A DNA stretch of 64,000 bases from an uncultured Flavobacteriaceae bacterium (GCA_905479065.1 CAJQLB010000027.1:1-64000); one strand, 5' to 3'. Counted from the stretch's first letter, positions 16,813 through 25,740 are shown. Made by a program: numbers and translations. The notes: a model not told the origin generated them from the sequence alone.

Positions 16813-17970
16813 ATGACCCAATATTCGGCAACTGTCTACACAACTACTGATGCAATCAAACATGATGATTGGGTCTCTATAAGCGCCAATAACACCTATT
16901 TTCAAAAAGAATTTTTAGAAGCGTTTGAAGTCTCAAATCCAAATATCTTATTTCGTTACATCGTAATCTACCATAAATCTAAAGCGATTGGCATAGCCAA
17001 TCTGCAAATTATAACCTTAAGTATCGATGTTATTTTAAAAAATATTAAAATCTCAGAAATCTCAAAAAAATTCTTGCGTTATTTTCTAACCAGCTACCCC
17101 TTAAAAATAATGTTTTGTGGTAACATCTTTTTAAGTGGTGAACACGGAATTTACTTGAAAAATAACATTGATAAAAAAGCAGCTTTCTTGATTATATCAA
17201 AGACAATTAAAGACCTTATTAGGTTATCTGAATACAAACCAATTCACGCAATTTTTATAAAAGACTTTTATCAGAAATCTCTACATATTACAAACCATTT
17301 ATTGCATTTTAATTATATCAAAATGCCTGTAGAACCAAACATGGTTTTAAAGTTAAATCCTCATTGGAAAACATTTGAGGACTACAAAAATGATTTAAAA
17401 TCAAAGTATAGGATTAAGGTAAACAAAGCAGATAAAACAAGTCGCCATTTAAGTGTTAAGTCCTTCAATGAAAGTGATTTTAAAACCTATCAAATTGAAT
17501 TGCAACAGCTCTATGAAAACACCATAGCAAATGCTAATTTCAATGCCCAGGTGCTGAACTTAAACACTTACATAAAACTCCGAGAAACGTACGGAAATAA
17601 TTTTATTGTACACGCCTATTTTTTAGACCATCAATTAATTGGATTTTTATCAGCCCTTGTAAATAAAAATCACTTGGATGCCTACTTTATTGGATTGAAC
17701 TATGGGCTTAACAAGATTCATGCTATCTATCCAAGAATTTTGAACGATTATGTGAGACTTGGCATAGCACATAAAGTGTCTCAAATAAATTTTGGTAGAA
17801 CAGCATCAGAAATTAAATCAACAATAGGAGCCAAACCTGAACACTTAGTTTGCTACACGAGACACAAGCACAACGTCATCAATAAATTACTTCAGCCATT
17901 TATGAGTAGAGTAAAAATAAAAGACTTTAGAGAACATCAGCCTTTTAAAAAATCTAATGAAGCCCCCTAA
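16813..17970 (+). CDS. GNAT-fold acyltransferase (FemX-like)
   Basis: 385 residues with an N-terminal segment of beta strands (about 1-120) and a C-terminal GNAT/FemAB-like half (about 180-350). Visible elements are the SKYRIKVNKADKTSRHLSVK stretch, HQLIGFLSALVNKNHLDAYF and the terminal FGRTASEIKSTIGAKPE motif. This arrangement is typical of BioF2-like/FemX-like acetyltransferases that transfer amino acids or acyl groups to cell-wall or lipid substrates. The substrate is unknown. It follows the Spx-like gene closely. Confidence 0.65.
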   Translation: MTQYSATVYTTTDAIKHDDWVSISANNTYFQKEFLEAFEVSNPNILFRYIVIYHKSKAIGIANLQIITLSIDVILKNIKISEISKKFLRYFLTSYPLKIMFCGNIFLSGEHGIYLKNNIDKKAAFLIISKTIKDLIRLSEYKPIHAIFIKDFYQKSLHITNHLLHFNYIKMPVEPNMVLKLNPHWKTFEDYKNDLKSKYRIKVNKADKTSRHLSVKSFNESDFKTYQIELQQLYENTIANANFNAQVLNLNTYIKLRETYGNNFIVHAYFLDHQLIGFLSALVNKNHLDAYFIGLNYGLNKIHAIYPRILNDYVRLGIAHKVSQINFGRTASEIKSTIGAKPEHLVCYTRHKHNVINKLLQPFMSRVKIKDFREHQPFKKSNEAP

Positions 17971-18002
17971 TTGATTGTTGTTTTTTATTGATTATTCAAG
18001 AG

Positions 18003-18446
18003 TTAAACCCAAGAATTTATAACCCCACCCATTAAAGACATTGTAAGAATCCAATACCCTGCATTAATCAAAATATACTTTGCAGATTTTTGTTCAAATA
18101 ATGCATTTGTTCCTAAAACCGGAAAGGCAATAAGCAGTCCAGCTAACCCTCCATGTAAAGCACCGTGCTTAAAAGTCATAAAATTACCTCCAGCGCCATG
18201 AACTTCACCTGGAACTCCTCCTAACATTACTTCAGGCCATAAAGAACACGCAATTAAAAAAGCAAAAATAACGGCAACTCCAAAAGTTTTTGCAGGATTA
18301 GACTGCTCCGCTTTTTCTGGCGTCATTCCTGTCTCTTTCATCCAAACAGTTCCAAAAACTTTAGGATTGTACCATATAAAACCTGTGACAAGAGGTATTA
18401 TTGAAGCAACAATAATAGCCAACCAATTAATATCGAATTTTTCCAT
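18003..18446 (-). CDS. DUF1761 membrane protein
   Basis: 147 residues with four predicted membrane helices: INWLAIIVASIIPLVTGFIW, then FGVAVIFAFLIACSLW, HGGLAGLLIAFPVLGTNALF and YWILTMSLMGGVI. The first helix with FIWYNPKVFG, followed by WMKETGM, is characteristic of DUF1761, a family without known function. It lies 54 bp downstream of the thioesterase gene on the same strand, so the two may share a transcript. Confidence 0.8.
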   Translation of the reverse strand: MEKFDINWLAIIVASIIPLVTGFIWYNPKVFGTVWMKETGMTPEKAEQSNPAKTFGVAVIFAFLIACSLWPEVMLGGVPGEVHGAGGNFMTFKHGALHGGLAGLLIAFPVLGTNALFEQKSAKYILINAGYWILTMSLMGGVINSWV

Positions 18447-18500
18447 AATTAATTCTTTATAATTTATTAGAAAAACAATTTAATAAAAATATTTTAAGTA

Positions 18501-18983
18501 CTAAGATTCTATGATGTTCTTTGGAGTTCTTGCATTCGATTTTAAATCTTCTTTATCTAAAAACTTAAAGTTTTTTGCACGAGGTAAGGATTCTATTTTA
18601 TTCAAAATAGCACTAGAAATCGTGCCTATTTTTCGCTTTTTCATATCAATCCATGAAAATAAAATTTCAGCATAGGCTAAATTCACCCCTTCTTTATCAT
18701 AAAAATTATGTTCAAATTTCAAAAATCTTCCATCGGGGGTAAAACCTAAAACCTCCAAACTTACAGTTATCGTTTCATTAGGTCTAACCTCTTTGAAATA
18801 ATAAATATGCTCATGTAGCGTGACAGGACCTAAATTACTTTGAACCATCTCCTCTAAATCAAGATTGTTATTTATTAAAAAAGACATTCTAGTATGACTC
18901 ATAAAGTCCATATATTTTGAGTTCCCTAGATGTAAATTAGCATCAAGATCACTCCAGCGAATTTCAAATTGTTTTGTGTACAT
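18501..18983 (-). CDS. Acyl-CoA thioesterase (hot-dog fold, 4HBT-like)
   Basis: 160 residues. The opening FEIRWSDLDANLHLGNSKYMDF matches the 4-hydroxybenzoyl-CoA thioesterase family, with the catalytic aspartate in the RWSDLDANLH motif, then the acyl-binding helix and the strand HEHIYYFKEVRPNETITVSL. It should hydrolyse a short or medium acyl-CoA in the cytoplasm; the substrate is not predictable. It is divergent from yicC with facing -7 boxes in the shared 104-bp gap. Confidence 0.82.
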   Translation of the reverse strand: MYTKQFEIRWSDLDANLHLGNSKYMDFMSHTRMSFLINNNLDLEEMVQSNLGPVTLHEHIYYFKEVRPNETITVSLEVLGFTPDGRFLKFEHNFYDKEGVNLAYAEILFSWIDMKKRKIGTISSAILNKIESLPRAKNFKFLDKEDLKSNARTPKNIIES

Positions 18984-19005
18984 ACTCTGTTTAATTTGTA
19001 TTGAA

Positions 19006-19013
19006 CAAAACTA
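19006..19013 (-). promoter_or_regulatory. -7 box of the thioesterase gene
   Basis: TAGTTTTG on the minus strand, 23 bp before the thioesterase ATG, an exact TAnnTTTG match. No TTG lies at the ideal upstream distance. Confidence 0.45.
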
Positions 19014-19059
19014 CATGTTTTGTTTGTTTTATATTAATTACATAATAAAGTCTTTTAAT

Positions 19060-19067
19060 TATCTTTG
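19060..19067 (+). promoter_or_regulatory. -7 box of yicC-gmk-nadD
   Basis: TATCTTTG on the plus strand, 20 bp before the yicC ATG. It is an exact -7 match and is divergent from the thioesterase box. Confidence 0.5.
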
Positions 19068-19087
19068 TGTAACTTTAAATTTCTGGA

Positions 19088-19945
19088 ATGATACAATCGA
19101 TGACAGGTTACGGTAAATCCACTATTCAATTACCGACTAAGAAAATTTCTATTGAATTAAAATCTTTAAATAGCAAAAATCTTGATTTGAACGCCCGAAT
19201 GCCCTCAATGTATCGAGAAAAAGAATTGACAATTAGGAAATTTGTTGCTTCAAACTTAACGAGAGGAAAAATTGACTTTTCTTTGTACATGGAAATGACC
19301 GGTGAAGAAACATCCGCCCAAATCAATGAAGGAGTTCTAAAAAAATACATGAATCAATTGAAAAATATAGTTCATGCTAACGATACTGAATTACTCAAAA
19401 TGGCAATAAAAATGCCCGACGCTCTAAAAACAGAACGTGAAGAAATTGATGAAAAAGAATGGCAATTAATTGATAAAGAAATAAAAAACACAGTTATCAA
19501 AATTCAAAAATATAGAAAGGAAGAAGGTTCCGCTTTAGAAAAAGACTTTTTATTTAGAATTCAGAACATAGCTACGCTATTAAGTCAAGTTATGGATGTT
19601 GATCCAGATCGTATAGAAAGCGTTCGTTTGCGGTTAGAGAAAAGTGTTAATGAATTAAAAGAACGTGTAGACGAGAATAGGTTTGAACAAGAATTAATCT
19701 ACTATATAGAAAAATATGATATTACAGAAGAAAAAGTGCGTCTTGAAAATCATATAGACTATTTCACAAAATCTTTGAACTCGAAAGACTCTAATGGCAA
19801 AAAACTTGGATTTATCAGTCAAGAAATTGGAAGGGAAATAAATACAATAGGCTCAAAAGCGAATTACGCACCAATGCAAAAACTAGTTGTTCAAATGAAA
19901 GACGAGTTAGAAAAAATAAAAGAACAATTATTAAATGTCCTTTAA
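19088..19945 (+). CDS. yicC: YicC-family endoribonuclease
   Basis: 285 residues. The N-terminal MIQSMTGYGKS and the SLNSKNLDLNARMP segment identify YicC, and the C-terminal DUF1732 part shows GKKLGFISQEIGREINTIGSKAN, a highly conserved block with the catalytic acidic residues. In other bacteria YicC cleaves RNA. It is the first gene of yicC-gmk-nadD; gmk begins directly after the yicC stop, with no spacer, as in many bacteria. Confidence 0.92.
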   Translation: MIQSMTGYGKSTIQLPTKKISIELKSLNSKNLDLNARMPSMYREKELTIRKFVASNLTRGKIDFSLYMEMTGEETSAQINEGVLKKYMNQLKNIVHANDTELLKMAIKMPDALKTEREEIDEKEWQLIDKEIKNTVIKIQKYRKEEGSALEKDFLFRIQNIATLLSQVMDVDPDRIESVRLRLEKSVNELKERVDENRFEQELIYYIEKYDITEEKVRLENHIDYFTKSLNSKDSNGKKLGFISQEIGREINTIGSKANYAPMQKLVVQMKDELEKIKEQLLNVL

Positions 19946-20515
19946 ATGGAAAAAGGAAAACTAATTGTATTCTCTGCTCCTTCTGGATCTGGAAAAACAA
20001 CTATCGTCAAGCATCTCTTAAAACAAATTGATTTAAATCTAGAATTTTCTATATCCGCTACGTCAAGAGATAAGCGGGGAGATGAAATAAATGGTAAAGA
20101 CTATTATTTCCTGTCAACACAAGAATTTATACAGCATATTAAAAAGGATGATTTTTTAGAATGGGAAGAAGTTTACCGGGATAACTTTTACGGTACTTTA
20201 AAGTCTGAAATTGAACGAATTTGGAGTTTGGGTAAGCATGTTATTTTTGATATTGATGTGTCTGGAGGATTGCGAATTAAACGCAAGTTTCCTGAGCAGA
20301 CCTTGTCTATATTTGTGAAGCCCCCAAGTATTGATGAGCTAAAAATTCGATTAAAAAAACGTAAAACAGAAAGTGATGACAAAATAAATATGCGTGTTGC
20401 AAAGGCCTCTGCTGAACTTGCAACGGCTCCATTGTTTGACATCATTATTGAAAATGACCGTCTGAATGATGCTCTTGATGAGGCTTATGGTCTGGTAAAA
20501 AACTTTATTAAATAA
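19946..20515 (+). CDS. gmk: Guanylate kinase
   Basis: 189 residues. P-loop SAPSGSGKTTIVKHLL at the N-terminus, the GMP-binding SATSRDKRGDEINGKDYYF and the F..WEEVYRDNFYGT segment, then DIDVSGGLRIK. It phosphorylates GMP to GDP with ATP. Length is normal for the family. The ATG abuts the yicC stop, and nadD follows after 15 bp, consistent with one operon. Confidence 0.95.
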   Translation: MEKGKLIVFSAPSGSGKTTIVKHLLKQIDLNLEFSISATSRDKRGDEINGKDYYFLSTQEFIQHIKKDDFLEWEEVYRDNFYGTLKSEIERIWSLGKHVIFDIDVSGGLRIKRKFPEQTLSIFVKPPSIDELKIRLKKRKTESDDKINMRVAKASAELATAPLFDIIIENDRLNDALDEAYGLVKNFIK

Positions 20516-20530
20516 TCCCCCCATACGTAA

Positions 20531-21109
20531 ATGAAAATAGGGCTTTTCTTTGGTACTTTTAATCCTGTCCATAATGGTCACTTGGCGATTGCCAATCACA
20601 TGGCTGAATTTAGTGATCTTGACCAAGTTTGGTTTGTTGTAACACCACAAAGTCCTTTCAAAAAAAAGAGCACATTATTAAGTAACAATCATCGTTATCA
20701 AATGATTGATCGCGCCCTAGAACACTATCCAAAATTGCGTGTAAGTGATATTGAATTTGGCTTGAGCAAACCTAACTATACTATAAACACGCTTCTATAC
20801 TTAGAAGAGAAATATCCTGACCTCATGTTTGCTCTAATAATGGGAGAGGATAATTTAAAAAGTTTTCACAAATGGAAAAATTATGAATCAATTCTGGAGC
20901 GGCATCATATATATGTATATCCAAGAATTACTGAAAAAGGTAGTGTAACACCATTTGATAAACATCCAAAAATTCACCATGTTAACGCCCCTATAATGGA
21001 ATTATCTTCAACATTTATTCGAAAGGCTATTAAACAAAGAAGAAATGTACGGCCTTTACTTCCAGAAAATGTCTGGAATTATCTGGATGAAATGAATTTT
21101 TACAAATAA
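20531..21109 (+). CDS. nadD: Nicotinate-nucleotide adenylyltransferase
   Basis: 192 residues. The nucleotidyltransferase signature GTFNPVHNGHLAIA holds the HxGH motif, and SSTFIRKAIKQ near the C-terminus is the ISSTxIR motif. It transfers AMP from ATP to nicotinate mononucleotide, the step before NAD synthetase. It is the last gene of yicC-gmk-nadD; its stop codon lies inside the left arm of a bidirectional terminator. Confidence 0.95.
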   Translation: MKIGLFFGTFNPVHNGHLAIANHMAEFSDLDQVWFVVTPQSPFKKKSTLLSNNHRYQMIDRALEHYPKLRVSDIEFGLSKPNYTINTLLYLEEKYPDLMFALIMGEDNLKSFHKWKNYESILERHHIYVYPRITEKGSVTPFDKHPKIHHVNAPIMELSSTFIRKAIKQRRNVRPLLPENVWNYLDEMNFYK

Positions 21110-21138
21110 AACTGCTTAACACTAATTTAAGCAGTTTT
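21108..21138. terminator. Bidirectional intrinsic terminator
   Basis: A 12-bp stem (AAAACTGCTTAA paired with TTAAGCAGTTTT) with a 7-nt loop. It sits between nadD (+) and the lipoprotein gene (-), and both strands give a short T-rich tail. Confidence 0.8.
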
Positions 21139-21154
21139 ATTCATTAGACATGTG

Positions 21155-22090
21155 TCACAAACGTTTTGAAGTCCTTTGATTTTCTTTTTTAATTGATCGT
21201 TGTATCCTCAGTTTTTCAGGCATCTGAGCGCCATAGGACGTCTCATTATCATCAGTTTCGTATTGAATATAACCAACACCCTCAAACTCATAATAGGTGC
21301 CAGATGGCGCATGATAAAGTTTTATCAGTTGATCGCTTAAAATACTTAATTCAAAGTATTCATCGCTAAAATAATCATAATTGAGAATTAACTTTTTCAA
21401 ATACATATTCCCCTCTATATTTTGCACGTTATAAGTTCCTGTAAAATCCCAGAAAACATTATGAATGCTTGATATTAAGTCATCTTGTGAACTTCGAAAA
21501 ACCTGACCATAATTCTCTGGCACAAATTGCAAAAAATTCTCATAATCAAATTCACTTAACGCCCCATCTTCACTTGTATATGTTTTTTCCCAAACTTGAT
21601 ATTCTTGTAGGAAATAGTGAATATTATCATAGAACACATAATCGTAATCAAAATTATTTCTTTGATAACCGTGTAAAAAGTAGGAAGTATCATTAAAAGG
21701 ATTGTAGAGCTCTATTGTATTACCATCAATTTGATATATATCAAATGATGAAAACCCATCAAAAGTGTGATAAACATCTAAAATCATATCATAAGCATCA
21801 TATTGTCCAATCATAATTCCCAAACCATTACCTTGGCTTCCAATACCAACTAAATTATTATTTGCATAAACGTTTCCATTCAAAAAAGACACAGTAAATG
21901 CTTTTTGTAGAAACAACGTTTGCCCAAAACCAATAGTTTCGTTAATATCTACATACCACAATTCGTGAGAATTTAATAATTGGTTTAATGAAATTGACTC
22001 CTCAAAAAACTCGTCATTCACAAAATCAACATGACATGAAGTAAGCATTGATAATAAAACAAATATTGACACTAACTTAATTTTTTTCAT
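21155..22090 (-). CDS. Lineage-specific lipoprotein of unknown function
   Basis: 311 residues. Lipobox LLSMLTSC with the cysteine at about residue 19, then a Tyr/Phe/Asp-rich beta-sheet body (LWYVDINETIGFG, FTVSFLNGNVYANNN, WDFTGTYNV) and a basic tail (IQRSIKKENQRTSKRL). No catalytic motif is visible. Proteins like this next to nadD in flavobacteria are sometimes labelled nicotinic acid mononucleotide adenyltransferase by neighbourhood transfer; nothing in this sequence supports that. It is convergent with nadD across a shared terminator. Confidence 0.7.
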   Translation of the reverse strand: MKKIKLVSIFVLLSMLTSCHVDFVNDEFFEESISLNQLLNSHELWYVDINETIGFGQTLFLQKAFTVSFLNGNVYANNNLVGIGSQGNGLGIMIGQYDAYDMILDVYHTFDGFSSFDIYQIDGNTIELYNPFNDTSYFLHGYQRNNFDYDYVFYDNIHYFLQEYQVWEKTYTSEDGALSEFDYENFLQFVPENYGQVFRSSQDDLISSIHNVFWDFTGTYNVQNIEGNMYLKKLILNYDYFSDEYFELSILSDQLIKLYHAPSGTYYEFEGVGYIQYETDDNETSYGAQMPEKLRIQRSIKKENQRTSKRL

Positions 22091-22190
22091 GATTGTAGTT
22101 TTTAAACATTATATCACAATCTTTTCAAATTGTGTGCCAAAAAATATAATGGACTTAATTTCAATGAGATAATAAAACTGATATTTTATG

Positions 22191-22198
22191 TACTTTTG
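22191..22198 (+). promoter_or_regulatory. -7 box of gpsA
   Basis: TACTTTTG, 22 bp before the gpsA ATG, an exact TAnnTTTG match with no clear -33 TTG. Confidence 0.45.
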
Positions 22199-22220
22199 AG
22201 GATAGAAAACATATCTATTT

Positions 22221-23222
22221 ATGACCTCAAAATTAAAGTATGCTGTATTTGGTGGAGGAAGTTGGGCAACTGCTATTGTCAAAATGCTCTGTGAAAACTT
22301 AGATGAAATTGGTTGGTACATGCGAAATGAACAGGCTCTCAATCACATAAAAACACATCAACACAATCCACATTACTTAAGTTCTGTAGAGTTTAATTTA
22401 GATCAACTTAAATTAAGTAATGACATCAATGAGACTGCCCAATATGCAGATGTCTTAATCATTGTAATACCTTCAGCCTTCGTGTTTGATGAGCTAAAAA
22501 AACTCACCACTGATATCTCAAAAAAAATAGTAGTCTCAGCGGTTAAAGGAATCATACCAAAAACAGGGCTTTTAGTTGGAGAGCACTTTCATAAAATTTA
22601 CAAGATCCCATTCGAAAATATTATAGTCCTCGCAGGCCCTTGCCATGCCGAGGAAGTTGCTTTAGAGCGCTTGTCATACTTAACCATTTCCTGCTCAAAT
22701 TCGAAAAATGCTGAACAAATTGCTGGTTCCTTAAAAAGTGATTATATCAAAACAAAGATTAGTGATGATATTATTGGAACTGAGTATGCCGTGATGTTAA
22801 AAAATATTTATGCAATAGCTGCTGGTATTGCACATGGTCTTGGCTATGGCGATAATTTTCAAAGTGTTTTAATGAGTAACGCTATTCGTGAAATGAAGCG
22901 TTTTATTAAAAAAACACATAAAATGAAACGAAATATTACAAACTCAGCTTATTTAGGAGATCTATTAGTCACTGGCTACTCTGTGTTTTCAAGAAATCGA
23001 ATGTTTGGAAATATGGTTGGTAAAGGTTATACCGTGAAATCCGCACAATTAGAAATGAATATGGTGGCCGAGGGTTATTACGCTACAAAAAGTGCTTACC
23101 TGATTAATAAAACAAGTTCTAACAAAGCAAGGTTACCAATAATTAATGCCGTTTACAAAATATTATATGAGGGTAAAAACGCAAAAAAGGTGTTCAAAAA
23201 ATTAACTGACAAATTAGATTAG
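22221..23222 (+). CDS. gpsA: Glycerol-3-phosphate dehydrogenase [NAD(P)+]
   Basis: 333 residues. The N-terminal dinucleotide-binding motif YAVFGGGSWATAIVKML, the LAGPCHAEEVALERLSYLTI segment (GPS[FH]A-like motif) and the catalytic-lysine region EYAVMLKNIYAIAAGIAHGLGYGDN are all present. It reduces dihydroxyacetone phosphate to sn-glycerol-3-phosphate for phospholipid synthesis. It stands alone on its strand and ends 1 bp before the convergent small gene that follows pheS. Confidence 0.94.
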   Translation: MTSKLKYAVFGGGSWATAIVKMLCENLDEIGWYMRNEQALNHIKTHQHNPHYLSSVEFNLDQLKLSNDINETAQYADVLIIVIPSAFVFDELKKLTTDISKKIVVSAVKGIIPKTGLLVGEHFHKIYKIPFENIIVLAGPCHAEEVALERLSYLTISCSNSKNAEQIAGSLKSDYIKTKISDDIIGTEYAVMLKNIYAIAAGIAHGLGYGDNFQSVLMSNAIREMKRFIKKTHKMKRNITNSAYLGDLLVTGYSVFSRNRMFGNMVGKGYTVKSAQLEMNMVAEGYYATKSAYLINKTSSNKARLPIINAVYKILYEGKNAKKVFKKLTDKLD

Positions 23223-23223
23223 T

Positions 23224-23619
23224 TTACTTTGCCAAAAAACCTCTTTCATTCATCAAAGGGATTTTTTGAAGAGCTTCTCTGCTGATCGTATTTTTAGGAA
23301 AAGTAAACGTTTTATCAAACATGACATTCTTTTCAAAAAAACTAATCTTGAAGCTATTATTAAAAGCAAACAAGTCTTCTTGCATCATTTCAATTTTAGC
23401 ATAGCTTTTAGCAGGTAATTTGTCTAATTTTTTTCGAAAAATAGACGTTACTTTGGTGTCTAATTCTCCACTTGAAACTATTAATACTAATTCCAAATCG
23501 ACTACTTTATCATTTATAATGTAAACATTCCAATCTTGAGTGTGATAAACCTGATTATACTCGTTGACAATGGCTACGTACACGCTTTGCACCCCGGGAA
23601 TAATAATATCTTTCTTCAA
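23224..23619 (-). CDS. Small conserved unknown protein downstream of pheS
   Basis: 131 residues starting at a TTG (23619), 2 bp after the pheS stop; no in-frame ATG precedes it, and the next would remove much of the protein. It reads as an alternating strand/helix domain (VQSVYVAIVNEYNQVYHTQDW, AKIEMMQEDLFAF) with no signal peptide. I do not recognise a family. The tight coupling to pheS suggests co-translation. Flavobacterial databases may label it as a PheS-related protein because of this position, but it has no synthetase motif. Confidence 0.65.
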   Translation of the reverse strand: MKKDIIIPGVQSVYVAIVNEYNQVYHTQDWNVYIINDKVVDLELVLIVSSGELDTKVTSIFRKKLDKLPAKSYAKIEMMQEDLFAFNNSFKISFFEKNVMFDKTFTFPKNTISREALQKIPLMNERGFLAK

Positions 23620-23621
23620 AA

Positions 23622-24641
23622 CTAAAGGACAGACTTAAACTGATCTAAAAATCTGATATCATTTTCACTAAGCAATCTAATATCACCTATTTGATGCAAT
23701 AACATCGTAATTCTGTCAATACCCATTCCAAAGGCAAACCCTGAATAAATTTTTGGATCAATACCACAATTGGTTAAAACGTTAGGGTCTACCATACCAC
23801 AACCCATTATTTCTAACCAACCTGTTCCTTTAGTGATACGGTAATCAATATCAGTCTCTAAACCCCAATACACATCAACTTCAGCACTTGGCTCAGTAAA
23901 AGGAAAATACGATGGCCTTAATCTAATTTTAGACTTCCCAAACATTTCAGTAGTAAAATATTGTAGAGTTTGTTTTAAATCTGCAAAACTTACGTTTTTG
24001 TCAATGTACAAACCTTCAACTTGATGAAAAAAGCAATGAGAACGGGCAGAAATGGCCTCATTCCTGTAGACTCGCCCTGGTGAAATTGTACGAATTGGAG
24101 GCTTGTTATTTTCCATGTAACGCACTTGCACAGAACTCGTATGTGTTCTTAACAATATATCAGGATCTGTCTGTACAAAAAACGTGTCTTGCATATCCCG
24201 TGCAGGATGATGTTCCGGAAGATTTAAAGCGGTGAAGTTATGCCAATCATCTTCTATTTCTGGACCCTCACTAACATTAAAACCAATCCTTGAAAAAATA
24301 TCAATAATTTGATTTTTTACAATGGATATAGGATGTCTTGATCCAATATTAATCGGCTCACCCGGTCGTGTTAAATCTCCCAGCTGACCTTGTTGTTCCT
24401 CTTGCTGACTCAATTCCTCCTTTAAAGAGTTTACCTTTTCTTGAGTAATTGTTTTTAACTGGTTTATTGCTTGTCCGAATTCCTTTTTTTGATCATTTGG
24501 AATATTTTTAAATTCTGCAAAGTACTTATTCAGAAGGCCTTTTTTACCTAAATATTGAATACGAAATATTTCAATATCATCAAGAGAGTGTGCCGAAAAT
24601 ACCTTTACCTCTTCTATCAACTCTTTAATCTTGTCTATCAT
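23622..24641 (-). CDS. pheS: Phenylalanyl-tRNA synthetase alpha subunit
   Basis: 339 residues, the catalytic subunit that charges tRNA-Phe with PheT. Coiled-coil N-terminal arm (about 1-85), then class II motifs: motif 1 HPISIVKNQIIDIFSRIGF, motif 2 IRTISPGRVYRNEAISARSH, and motif 3 GFAFGMGIDRITMLLH. Length is normal. pheT is not adjacent, as is common in Bacteroidetes. A -7 box (TAAATTTG, minus strand, 24671-24664) lies just upstream. Confidence 0.95.
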   Translation of the reverse strand: MIDKIKELIEEVKVFSAHSLDDIEIFRIQYLGKKGLLNKYFAEFKNIPNDQKKEFGQAINQLKTITQEKVNSLKEELSQQEEQQGQLGDLTRPGEPINIGSRHPISIVKNQIIDIFSRIGFNVSEGPEIEDDWHNFTALNLPEHHPARDMQDTFFVQTDPDILLRTHTSSVQVRYMENNKPPIRTISPGRVYRNEAISARSHCFFHQVEGLYIDKNVSFADLKQTLQYFTTEMFGKSKIRLRPSYFPFTEPSAEVDVYWGLETDIDYRITKGTGWLEIMGCGMVDPNVLTNCGIDPKIYSGFAFGMGIDRITMLLHQIGDIRLLSENDIRFLDQFKSVL

Positions 24642-24663
24642 GTTACACCCTTGAAATTTGAGG

Positions 24664-24671
24664 CAAATTTA
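24664..24671 (-). promoter_or_regulatory. -7 box of pheS
   Basis: TAAATTTG on the minus strand, 23 bp before the pheS ATG. It lies between pheS and the small same-strand gene upstream, allowing separate transcription. Confidence 0.4.
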
Positions 24672-24691
24672 ATAAATTAATGGACATGTTT

Positions 24692-25048
24692 TCATCGTAT
24701 ATACGCTGTTTTAACAAAATAGTTAACGATCGCCTCTTTCATAAGAACACTTTGTTCGCCTGGCTTCAAATGAGGAAGCTCACAAAGTGTTTTATAATGT
24801 GGCCAACCGTCCTCATCAATATAATCAAACTCATAATAGCCATAAGGCATCAGGAGTTTACATATAGCAATGTGCATCAAATCTAATTTCTGATCTTTTT
24901 TATACTTTCGATCTAATTGGCCAAGCTCCTGTAAGCCAATTAAATAAATAATAGCATCCAAATCTAAGTTTGCTCCATCGGCAAACTGATGAGACAGCTT
25001 CTTTACCAATACCACCCAACGGGCCTTTAATTGTTCATCTTTTACCAT
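24692..25048 (-). CDS. Small conserved unknown protein
   Basis: 118 residues from ATG 25048 (MVKDEQLKARW); the open frame reaches a TTG at 25060, which I reject. Helical and acidic, with LSHQFADGANLDLDAIIYLIG, then LMHIAICKLLMPYGYYEF and a C-terminal LKEAIVNYF-like helix. No membrane segment or signal. It looks like a lineage-conserved cytoplasmic protein of unknown role, 50 bp upstream of pheS on the same strand. Confidence 0.65.
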   Translation of the reverse strand: MVKDEQLKARWVVLVKKLSHQFADGANLDLDAIIYLIGLQELGQLDRKYKKDQKLDLMHIAICKLLMPYGYYEFDYIDEDGWPHYKTLCELPHLKPGEQSVLMKEAIVNYFVKTAYIR

Positions 25049-25175
25049 ATACAACAACAAATTAAAGACTTAAATAATAGTAAAGCAACATTTACGTTAT
25101 TTTAATCAATACCAATTTTTTTTACATCCTTTACACAAATGACACGAATTTTAATTAGTTTTAATCACTTATCAA

Positions 25176-25706
25176 ATGGACATGGATATAAATGTAATTG
25201 ATCTTGTTTTAGGGGCGTCTTTACTTTATGGCTTAATTAACGGCTTATATAAAGGATTTTTTATTGAAGTTGCTTCGCTCCTGGGCCTCATTTGTGGTGT
25301 TTACGGTGCAATTCATTTCAGTCATTTTGCAACATCCCTAATTAAACAAAAAGTAGAATGGGATGAGCAATACATCAATATTGTTGCTTTTGCTATTACC
25401 TTTATTTTTATTGCTTTTGTCGTATCATTGGTGGGCAAAACTCTAACAAAATTGGCTAACTTCATCGCTCTTGGCGTATTAAATAAAATTTTTGGAGCTG
25501 TATTTGGAGTTTTAAAAATCGGATTAATTTTGAGTATTATATTAATGTTGTTCTCTAATGTAAATAAAACAATCCCTTTTGTAGATCAAAAAGATATTGA
25601 TGAATCGGTTTTATATGAACACGTTCGCTGTATAGCTCCTTATCTTTACCCTGTTATCATCAATATTGATAGTAAAGAAAATAGTAAACCAAAAGAAGTC
25701 GCTTAA
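25176..25706 (+). CDS. CvpA family membrane protein
   Basis: 176 residues with four membrane helices. The first helix pair IDLVLGASLLYGLINGLYKGF and IEVASLLGLICGVYGAIHF is the CvpA signature (a helix, a G-x-x-x-G-rich turn, a second helix). E. coli CvpA is needed for colicin V export and affects envelope homeostasis; the molecular role is unsettled. The stop codon lies inside the loop region of a strong terminator, and the carbonic anhydrase gene converges on it. Confidence 0.88.
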   Translation: MDMDINVIDLVLGASLLYGLINGLYKGFFIEVASLLGLICGVYGAIHFSHFATSLIKQKVEWDEQYINIVAFAITFIFIAFVVSLVGKTLTKLANFIALGVLNKIFGAVFGVLKIGLILSIILMLFSNVNKTIPFVDQKDIDESVLYEHVRCIAPYLYPVIINIDSKENSKPKEVA

Positions 25707-25720
25707 AAGCGACTTCTTTT
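25691..25720. terminator. Strong bidirectional terminator overlapping the cvpA stop
   Basis: A perfect 12-bp stem (AAAAGAAGTCGC/GCGACTTCTTTT) with loop TTAAAA. The cvpA TAA stop is inside it, so the last codons of cvpA form the left arm. It also serves the convergent carbonic anhydrase gene. Confidence 0.9.
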
Positions 25721-25740
25721 CTTATAACTAAAACATAAAA

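Noticed and set aside
21155-22090. Naming the lipoprotein a nicotinate mononucleotide adenylyltransferase
   Set aside because: It has a lipobox and beta-rich body with no HxGH or SSTxIR motif; the real nadD is next to it.
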